DNA of 33,452 nucleotides. It comes from Saccoglossus kowalevskii (lineage: Eukaryota > Hemichordata > Enteropneusta > Harrimaniidae). The notes beneath the pieces are model-generated. The model ran no database searches, had not been told where the DNA came from, and worked only from the letters and a program-made list of their open reading frames with translations. This document shows positions 27,330-33,452 of this stretch, one piece after another (within the stretch, counting starts at the first letter, position 1; each line of letters starts with the position of its first letter). The stretch is from assembly GCF_000003605.2 (NCBI RefSeq), contig NW_003118718.1, positions 1 through 33,452 of the forward strand, read 5' to 3'. A program made the position numbers and the translations under genes.

Positions 27330-27535
27330 ACTCAATTTCTACAGTTTTAAGTACCATAATAAAATTGCATTCATGCTCGTTGCCAGATTTTGATTGTTGA
27401 GCAGTTAACACTCGTCTTGAATTACCGTTTCTATCTGGATTAACATATAACCATGTTCGCAGTATTAGTAAGTAATTTTCACATGTGGTCTAACACCTGG
27501 CCTAGCTAAATTCGTTATGCTGTCCATAATACATA

Positions 27536-27617
27536 GACGAGGTGGCCTAGTGGTTAAGGCGATGGACTGCTAATCCTTTGTGCTCTGCACGCTTGGGTTC
27601 GAATCCCATCCTCGTCG
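27536..27617 (+). tRNA. tRNA-Ser(GCT), degenerate, unit 96
   Basis: G13T, A42T and G58T, with U-U mismatches in anticodon and T stems. Followed by S2 with TTTCTCCAG. Confidence 0.86.
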
Positions 27618-27825
27618 ACTTAATTTCTCCAGTTTTTAAGTACCATAATAAAATTGCAATCATACTCGGTTCCAGATTTTGATTGTTGAGCAGTTAACAC
27701 TCGTCTTGAATTACCATTTCTATCTCGATTATCATATAACCATGTTCGCAGCATTGGTAAGTAATTTTCACATGTGGTCTAACACCTGGCCTAGCTAAAT
27801 TCGTTACGCTGTGCATAAGTACGTA

Positions 27826-27907
27826 GACGAGGTGGCCGAGTGGGTAAGGCGATGCACTGCTAATCCATTCTGTTCTGCACGCATGGGTTCGAATCCCATC
27901 CTCGTCG
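27826..27907 (+). tRNA. tRNA-Ser-GCT: tRNA-Ser(GCT), type B, unit 97
   Basis: Type B with G30C. Followed by the S4-to-S3 mosaic starting ACGTGATGCTACAC. Confidence 0.9.
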
Positions 27908-28111
27908 ACGTGATGCTACACTTTTAAGTTCCATTATGAAATTATCATCATTCTCTTGCAGATTTTGATTGCTGACTAGTTAACACTCGTCCTGAATTAC
28001 AATTTCGATCTCGATTATCATATAATCATGTTCGCAGCATTGATAAGCAATTTTCACATGTGGTCTAACACCTGGCCTAGCTAAATTCGTTACGCTGTCC
28101 ACAATTACGTA

Positions 28112-28193
28112 GATGAGGTGGCCGAGTGGTTAAGGCGATGGACTGCTAATTCATTGTGCTCTGCACGCGTGGGTTCGAATCCCATCCTCGTCG
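28112..28193 (+). tRNA. tRNA-Ser-GCT: tRNA-Ser(GCT), unit 98
   Basis: C3T and C40T, as in unit 23. Followed by S1. Confidence 0.93.
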
Positions 28194-28395
28194 ACTCAAT
28201 TTCTACAGTTTTAAGTACCATAATAAAATTGCATTCTTGCTCGTTGCCAGATTTTGATTGTTGAGCAGTTAACACTCGTCTTGAATTACCATTTCTATCT
28301 CGATTAACATATAACCATGTTCGCAGCATTAGTAAGTAATTTTCACATGTGGTCTAACACCTGGCCTAGCTAAATTACGCTGTCCATAATACATA

Positions 28396-28477
28396 GACGA
28401 GGTGGCCGAGTGGTTAAGGCGATGGACTGCTAATCCATTTTGCTCTGCACGCGTGGGTTCGAATCCCATCCTCGTCG
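28396..28477 (+). tRNA. tRNA-Ser-GCT: tRNA-Ser(GCT), unit 99
   Basis: G45T only. Shortened leader as in unit 24, whose G30A is absent here. Followed by S2. Confidence 0.93.
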
Positions 28478-28685
28478 ACTTAATTTCTGCAGTTTTTAAG
28501 TACCATAATAAAATTGCAATCATGCTCGGTGCCAGATTTTGATTGTTGAGCAGTTAACACTCGTCTTGAATTACCATTTCTATCTCGATTATCATATAAC
28601 CATGTTCGCAGCATTGGTAAGTAATTTTCACATGTGGTCTAACACCTGGCCTAGCTAAATTCGTTACGCTGTGCATAAGTACGTA

Positions 28686-28767
28686 GAGGAGGTGGCCGAG
28701 TGGGTAAGGCGATGGACTGCTAATCCATTGTGTTCTGCACGCATGGGTTCGAATCCCATCCTCGTCG
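28686..28767 (+). tRNA. tRNA-Ser-GCT: tRNA-Ser(GCT), type B-like, unit 100
   Basis: C3G (G-G in acceptor), T19G, C48T and G58A. Unit 25 adds G47C. Followed by S4. Confidence 0.88.
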
Positions 28768-28971
28768 ACGTGATTCTACACTTTTAAGTTCCATTATGAA
28801 ATTACCATCATGCTTTTGCATATTTTGAATGTTGAGTAGATAACACTCATCTTGAATTACCACTTCGATCTCGATTAGCATATAATCATGTTCGCAGCAT
28901 TGGTAAGTAATTTTCACATGTGGTCTAACACCTGGTCTAGCTAAATTCTTTACGCACTGCAAATGTACGTA

Positions 28972-29053
28972 GACGAGGTGGCCGAGTGGTTAAGGCGATG
29001 GACTGCTAATCCATTGTGCTCTGCACGCGTGGGTTCGAATCCCATCCTCGTCG
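28972..29053 (+). tRNA. tRNA-Ser-GCT: tRNA-Ser(GCT), exact consensus, unit 101
   Basis: Identical to unit 7 and the only exact-consensus tRNA followed by S3. Its positional homologue, unit 26, has C65T. Confidence 0.97.
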
Positions 29054-29257
29054 ACGTGATTCTACAGTTTTAAGTACCATTATGAAATTACCATCATTCT
29101 CTTGCAGATTTTGATTGCTGAGTAGTTAACACACGTCCTGAATTACAATTTCGATCTCGATTATCATATAACCATGTTCGCAGCATTGATAAGTAATTTT
29201 CACATGTGGTCTAACACCTGGCCTAGCTAAATTAGTTACGCTGTCCGCTATTACGTA

Positions 29258-29339
29258 GATGCGGTGGCCGAGTGGTTAAGGCGATGGACTGCTAATCCAT
29301 TGTGCTCTGCACGCGTGGGTTCGAATCCCATCCTCGTCG
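29258..29339 (+). tRNA. tRNA-Ser-GCT: tRNA-Ser(GCT), unit 102
   Basis: C3T and A5C (GATGCGG; C5-U77 mismatch). Followed by S1 lacking one C (ATCAATTTC). Confidence 0.9.
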
Positions 29340-29545
29340 ATCAATTTCTACAGTTTTAAGTACCATAATGAAATTGCAATCATGCTCGTTGCCAGATATT
29401 GATTGTCGAGCAGTTAACACTGGTCTTGAATTACCATTTCTATCTAGATTATCATATAACCATGTTCGCAGCATTGGTAAGTAATTTTCACATGTGGTCT
29501 AACACCTGGCCTAGCTAAATTCGTTACGCTGTGCATAAGTACGTA

Positions 29546-29627
29546 GACGAGGTGGCCGAGTGGGTAAGGCGATGGACTGCTAATCCATTCTGTTCTGCAC
29601 GCATGGGTTCGAATCCCATCCTCGTCG
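29546..29627 (+). tRNA. tRNA-Ser-GCT: tRNA-Ser(GCT), type B, unit 103
   Basis: Plain type B with G30. Followed by S4. Confidence 0.92.
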
Positions 29628-29831
29628 ACGTGATTCTACACTTTTAAGTTCCATTATGAAATTACCATCATGCTTTTGCATATTTTGTATGTTGAGTAGA
29701 TAACACTCATCTTGAATTACCACTTCGATCTCGATTAGCATATAATCATGTTCGCAACATTGGTAAGTAATTTTCACATGTGGTCTAACACCTGCTCTAG
29801 CTAAATTCGTTACGCTGTGCAAATGTACGTA

Positions 29832-29913
29832 GATGAGGTGGCCGAGTGGTTAAGGCGATGGACTGCTAATCCATTGTGCTCTGCACGCGTGGGTTCGAAT
29901 CCCATCCTCGTCG
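29832..29913 (+). tRNA. tRNA-Ser-GCT: tRNA-Ser(GCT), unit 104
   Basis: C3T only, here behind the GCAAATGTACGTA leader rather than CCACAATTACGTA. Followed by S1. Confidence 0.96.
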
Positions 29914-30120
29914 ACTCAATTTCTACAGTTTTAAGTACCATAATAAAATTGCAATCATGCTCATTGCCAGATTTTGATTGTTGAGCAGTTAACACTCGTC
30001 TTGAATTACCATTTCTATCTCGATTATCATATAACCATGTTCGCAGCATTAGTAAGTAATTTTCACATGTGGTCTAACACCTGGTCTAGCTAAATTTTTT
30101 ACGCAGTGCAAAAGCACGTA

Positions 30121-30202
30121 GACGAGGTGGCCGAGTGGTTAAGGCGATGGACTGCTAATCCATTGTGCTCTGCATGCGTGGGTTCGAATCCCATCCTCGT
30201 CG
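30121..30202 (+). tRNA. tRNA-Ser-GCT: tRNA-Ser(GCT), unit 105
   Basis: C55T only. TTTTTTACGCAGTGC leader as in units 32 and 41. Followed by S2. Confidence 0.95.
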
Positions 30203-30411
30203 ACTTAATTTCTACAGTTTTTAAGTACCATAATAAAATTGCAATCATGCTCGGTGCCAGATTTTGATTGTTGAGCAGTTAACACTCGTCTTGAATTACC
30301 ATTTCTATCTCGATTATCATATAACCATGTTCGCAGCATTGGTAAAGTAATTTTCACATGTGGTCTAACACCTGCCCTAGCTAAATTCGTTATGCTGTGC
30401 ATAAGTACGTA

Positions 30412-30492
30412 GACGAGTGGCCGAGTGGTTAAGCGATGGACTGCTAATCCATTGTGCTTCTGCACGCGTGGGTTCGAATCCCATCCTCGTCG
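30412..30492 (+). pseudogene. tRNA-Ser(GCT) with indels and no terminator, unit 106
   Basis: 81 nt: one G lost at the acceptor/D junction, one from the D stem, and a T gained in the variable arm. The S3 spacer after it reads CAGTTTAAAG, so it also lacks the four-T terminator. Other small indels follow (30530-30620), so part of this may be sequencing error. Confidence 0.75.
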
Positions 30493-30700
30493 ACGTGATT
30501 CTACAGTTTAAAGTACCATTATGAAATTACCATCATCTCTTGCAGATTTGATTGCTGAGTTGTTAACACTCGTCTGAATTACAATTACAATTTCGATCTC
30601 GATTATCATATAACCCATGTTCGCAGCATTGATAAGTAATTTTCACATGTGGTCTAACACCTGGCCTAGCTAAATTCGTTACGCTGTCCACAATTACGTA

Positions 30701-30782
30701 GATGAGGTGGCCGAGTGGTTAAGGCGATGGACTGCTAATCCATTGTGCTCTGCGCGCGTGAGTTCGAATCCCATCCTCGTCG
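30701..30782 (+). tRNA. tRNA-Ser(GCT), unit 107
   Basis: C3T, A54G and G61A, as in units 71, 74 and 76. Followed by S1 with GCAGCTTGG. Confidence 0.88.
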
Positions 30783-30988
30783 ACTCAATTTCTACAGTTT
30801 TAAGTACCATAATAAAATTGCAATCATGCTCGTTGCCAGATTTTGATTGTTGAGCAGTTAACACTCGTCTTGAATTACCATTTCTATCTCGATTATCATA
30901 TAACCATGTTCGCAGCTTGGTAAGTAATTTTCACATGTGGTCTAAAACCTGACCTAGCTAAATTCGTTACGCTGTGCATAAGTACGTA

Positions 30989-31070
30989 GACGAGGTGGCC
31001 GAGTGGGTAAGGCGATGGACTGCTAATCCATTCTGTTCTGCACGCATGGGTTCGAATCCCATCCTCGTCT
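30989..31070 (+). tRNA. tRNA-Ser(GCT), type B with discriminator T, unit 108
   Basis: Type B with G30, plus G82T. Its homologue, unit 72, keeps G82. Followed by S4. Confidence 0.89.
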
Positions 31071-31274
31071 ACGTGATTCTACACTTTTAAGTTCCATTAT
31101 GAAATTACCATCATGCTTTTGCATATTTTGAACGTTGAGTAGATAACACTCATCTTGAATTACCACTTCGATCTCGATTAGCATATAATCATGTTCGCAG
31201 CATTGGTAAGTAATTTTCACATGTGGTCTAACACCTGGTCTAGCTAAATTCGTTACGCTGTGCATAAGTACGTA

Positions 31275-31356
31275 GACGAGGTGGCTGAGTGGTTAAGGCG
31301 ATGGACTGCTAATCCATTGTGCTCTGCACGCGTGGGTTCGAATCCCATCCTCGTCG
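31275..31356 (+). tRNA. tRNA-Ser-GCT: tRNA-Ser(GCT), unit 109
   Basis: C12T only (U-G in D stem). Followed by S3. Confidence 0.94.
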
Positions 31357-31562
31357 ACGTGATTCTACAGTTTTAAGTACCATTATGAAATTACCATCAT
31401 TCTCTTGCAGATTTTTATTGCTGAGTTGTTAACACTCGTCCTGAATTACAATTTCGATCTCGATTATCATATAACCATGTTCGCAGCATTGATAAGTTAA
31501 TTTTCACATGTGGTCTAACACCTGGCCTAGCTAAATTCGTTTACGCTGTCCACAATTACGTA

Positions 31563-31644
31563 GATGAGGTGGCCGATAGGTTAAGGCGATGGACTGCTAA
31601 TCAATTGTGCTCTGCACGCGTGGGTTCGAATCCCATCCTCGTCG
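31563..31644 (+). tRNA. tRNA-Ser(GCT), degenerate, unit 110
   Basis: C3T, G15T, T16A and C41A (G-A in anticodon stem). Shares GATAGG with unit 38. Followed by S2 with ACTCAATTTC start. Confidence 0.84.
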
Positions 31645-31852
31645 ACTCAATTTCTACAGTTTTTAAGTACCATAATAAAATTGCAATCATGCGCGGTGCC
31701 AGATTTTGATTGTTGAGCAGTTAACACTCGTCTTGAATTACCATTTCTATCTCGATTATCATATAACCATGTTCGCAGCATTGGTAAGTAATTTTCACAT
31801 GTGGTCTAACCCCTGGCCTAGCTAAATTCGTTACGCTGTCCATAAGTACAGA

Positions 31853-31934
31853 GACGAGGTGGCCGAGTGGTTAAGGCGATGGACTGCTAATCCATTGTGC
31901 TCTGCACGCGTGGGTTCGAATCCCATCATCGTCG
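31853..31934 (+). tRNA. tRNA-Ser-GCT: tRNA-Ser(GCT), unit 111
   Basis: C76A only (G6-A76). Leader ACAGA instead of ACATA. Relative of units 30 and 66. Followed by S2. Confidence 0.91.
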
Positions 31935-32142
31935 ACTTAATTTCTACAGTTTTTAAGTACCATAATAAAATTGCAATCATGCTCGGTGCCAGATTTTGAT
32001 TGTTGAGCAGTTAACACTCGTCTTGAATTACCATTTCTATCTCGATTATCATATAACCATGTTCGCAGCATTGGTAAGTAATTTTCACATGTGGTCTAAC
32101 ACCTGATCTAGCTAAATTCGTTACGCTGTGCAAATGTACGTA

Positions 32143-32224
32143 GACGAGGTGGCCGAGTGGTTAAGGCGATGGACTGCTAATCCATTGCGCTCTGCACGCG
32201 TGGGTACGAATCCCATCCTCGTCG
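32143..32224 (+). tRNA. tRNA-Ser-GCT: tRNA-Ser(GCT), B-box mutant, unit 112
   Basis: T46C and T64A. Followed by S3 starting ACCTGATTC. Confidence 0.86.
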
Positions 32225-32428
32225 ACCTGATTCTACAGTTTTAAGTACCATTATGAAATTACCATCATTCTCTTGCAGATTTTGATTGCTGAGTAGTTAA
32301 CACTCGTCCTGAATTATAATTTCGATCTCGATTATCATATAACCATGTTCGCAGCATTGATAAGTAATTTTCACATGTGGTCTAACACCTGGCCTAGCTA
32401 AATTAGTTACGCTGTCCACAATTACGTA

Positions 32429-32510
32429 GACGAGGTGGCCGAGTGGGTAAGGCGATGGACTGCTAATCCATTGTGCTCTGCACGCGTGGGTTCGAATCCC
32501 ATCCTCGTCG
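32429..32510 (+). tRNA. tRNA-Ser-GCT: tRNA-Ser(GCT), consensus/type B hybrid, unit 113
   Basis: T19G only: a type B D loop on an otherwise consensus gene. The S2 spacer that follows has S4-like GAGTAGATAAC and ATATAGTCATG. Confidence 0.95.
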
Positions 32511-32718
32511 ACTTAATTTCTACAGTTTTTAAGCACCATAATAAAATTGCAATCATGCTCGGTGCCAGATTTTGATTGTTGAGTAGATAACACTCGTCTT
32601 GAATTACCATTTCTATCTCGATTATCATATAGTCATGTTCGCAGCATTGGTAAGTAATTTTCACATGTGGTCTAACACCTGGCCTAGCTAAATTCGTTAC
32701 GCTGTGCATAAGTACGTA

Positions 32719-32800
32719 GATGAGGTGGCCGAGTGGTTAAGGCGATGGACTGCTAATCCATTGTGCTCTGCACGCGTGGGTTCGAATCCCATCCTCGTCG
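32719..32800 (+). tRNA. tRNA-Ser-GCT: tRNA-Ser(GCT), unit 114
   Basis: C3T only, behind the leader GCATAAGTACGTA. Followed by S1. Confidence 0.96.
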
Positions 32801-33007
32801 ACTCAATTTCTACAGTTTTAAGTACCATAATAAAATTACCATCATGTTCGTTGCCAGATTTTGATTGTTGAGCAGTTAACACTCGTCTTGAATTACCATT
32901 TCTATCTCGATTATCATATAACCATGTTCGCAGCATTGGTAAGTAATTTTCACATGTGGTCTAACACCTGGCCTAGCTAAATTCGTTATGCTGTGCATAA
33001 GTACGTA

Positions 33008-33089
33008 AACGAGGTGGCCGAGTGGTTAAGGCGATGGACTGCTAATCCATTGTGCTCTGCACGCGTGGGTTCGAATCCCATCCTCGTCG
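33008..33089 (+). tRNA. tRNA-Ser-GCT: tRNA-Ser(GCT), unit 115
   Basis: G1A, making an A1-C81 mismatch at the end of the acceptor stem, which could disturb RNase P cleavage. Followed by S3. Confidence 0.91.
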
Positions 33090-33293
33090 ACGTGATTCTA
33101 CAGTTTTAAGTACCATTATGAAATTACCATCATTCTCTTGCAGATTTTGATTGCTGAGTTGTTAACACTCGTCCTGAATTACAATTTCGATCTCGATTAT
33201 CATATAACCATGTTCGCAGCATTGATAAGTACTTTTCACATGTGGTCTAACACCTGGTCTAGCTAAATTCGTTACGCTGTGCAAATGTACGTA

Positions 33294-33375
33294 GACGAGG
33301 TGGCCGAGTGGTTAAGGCGATGGACTGCTAATCCATTGTGCTCTGCACGCGTGGGTTCGAATCCCATCCTCGTCG
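33294..33375 (+). tRNA. tRNA-Ser-GCT: tRNA-Ser(GCT), exact consensus, unit 116
   Basis: Identical to unit 7. Followed by 77 bp of S2 spacer with TTTCAACAG and TACGCTATTATAAAATTG, cut by the window edge. Confidence 0.97.
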
Positions 33376-33452
33376 ACTTAATTTCAACAGTTTTTAAGTA
33401 CGCTATTATAAAATTGCAATCATGCTCGGTGCCAGATTTTGATTGTTGAGCA

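Larger units (their letters stand above)
1..33452 (+). repeat. Tandem array of tRNA-Ser(GCT) units, 286-290 bp each
   Basis: The whole window is built of head-to-tail units, each an 82-bp tRNA-Ser(GCT) gene plus a spacer of about 204-208 bp. All tRNAs are on the + strand. Start-to-start distances are 284-291 bp for nearly all units. Exceptions are 277, 278, 288 and 293 bp from small indels, 210 bp (spacer deletion at 25150), 310-312 bp (units 17 and 66), 383 bp (fragment at 24477) and 449 bp (deleted tRNA at 8876). No unique sequence interrupts the array and neither edge reaches a flank. Tandem nuclear tRNA arrays are known in some eukaryotes (for example the multi-tRNA repeat of Xenopus laevis and the tRNA arrays of Entamoeba). 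Here each unit holds a single isoacceptor gene. Confidence 0.98.

Noticed and set aside
12244..29484. Plus-strand ORFs with VDEVAEWLRRWTANPLCSAR
   Set aside because: This is the forward translation of the tRNA-Ser gene itself read through into spacer. There is no codon bias, signal or conserved frame beyond the tRNA.
287..32936. Many minus-strand ORFs of 60-103 codons with motifs such as MGFEPTRAEHNGLAVHRLNH or RRRGWDSNP
   Set aside because: They are antisense translations of the tRNA and spacer. They repeat with the unit, frame shifts between units change them freely, and the motif is a familiar false protein from tRNA-Ser genes.
1..33452. CRISPR array
   Set aside because: The repeat is an 82-bp tRNA and the spacers are about 205 bp and related to each other, not unique 25-40 bp spacers.
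1..33452. tRNA-derived SINE family
   Set aside because: Copies are in strict head-to-tail phase with shared spacers. There is no 3' tail with poly-A or simple repeat, no target-site duplication, and the internal tRNA is intact rather than a diverged head.
1..33452. Bacterial, phage or mitochondrial tRNA cluster
   Set aside because: One isoacceptor only, no CCA encoded, T-run Pol III terminators, perfect A and B boxes and a metazoan-type GACGAGG acceptor all point to a nuclear animal locus.
1..33452. Intron in the tRNA genes
   Set aside because: The anticodon loop CTGCTAA is continuous with its stem in all intact copies and the gene is exactly 82 nt.
1..33452. LTR, transposase or other mobile element
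   Set aside because: No inverted repeats flanking units, no coding sequence and no break in the tandem phase.

Overview
The window is one uninterrupted head-to-tail tandem array of a nuclear tRNA-Ser gene with anticodon GCT (decodes AGC/AGU). Every tRNA lies on the + strand. I count 117 loci: 115 span the whole gene (some with indels), one is cut by the left window edge, and one is a 3' fragment left by a deletion. No protein-coding gene, rRNA, other tRNA, transposon or CRISPR array is supported. Both window edges fall inside a unit, so the true array is longer.

The organism is most likely an animal. The array consensus (82 nt, starting GACGAGG and ending CCTCGTCG, no intron, no encoded CCA, long class II variable arm, internal A and B boxes, T-run terminator) matches what I remember of metazoan tRNA-Ser-GCT. 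The spacers are AT-rich and I do not recognise a species.

Numbering used throughout: linear positions 1-82 of the array consensus. Acceptor stem 1-7/75-81, discriminator G82, D stem 10-12/23-25, anticodon stem 27-31/39-43, anticodon 34-36, variable arm 44-57 (pairs 45-55, 46-54, 47-53, 48-52), T stem 58-62/70-74, T loop 63-69. Linear 63, 64, 65 and 67 correspond to canonical T54, Psi55, C56 and A58. Units are numbered in order: unit 0 is the edge partial, unit 85 the fragment, unit 116 the last.

Layout: unit length is 284-291 bp almost everywhere. It falls into discrete values set by four spacer classes named by the sequence after the tRNA. S1 starts ACTCAATTTC and gives 289-bp units. S2 usually starts ACTTAATTTC, has a five-T terminator and gives 290-bp units. 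S3 starts ACGTGATTCTACAG and gives 286-bp units. S4 starts ACGTGATTCTACAC and also gives 286-bp units. tRNA alleles are linked to spacer class. A variant with T19G, G45C, C48T and G58A (type B here) nearly always precedes S4. T-loop mutants C65T and T64A occur only before S3. C3T (start GATGAGG) usually follows an S3 or S4 spacer with leader CCACAATTACGTA. Multi-unit blocks have been copied in tandem and over distances of about 0.3 to 22 kb, as expected from unequal exchange and gene conversion.

Twelve units carry the exact consensus and eight more differ only by C3T, so about 20 look unquestionably functional. The rest range from mild variants to clear pseudogenes. Three copies have changed anticodons (one TCT, two GAT). 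Oddities include one deleted tRNA (near 8876), one truncated tRNA (24477), one shortened spacer (near 25150), an internal 22-bp duplication (4865-4908), and an indel-dense stretch at about 19109-19452 that looks like sequencing or assembly error.
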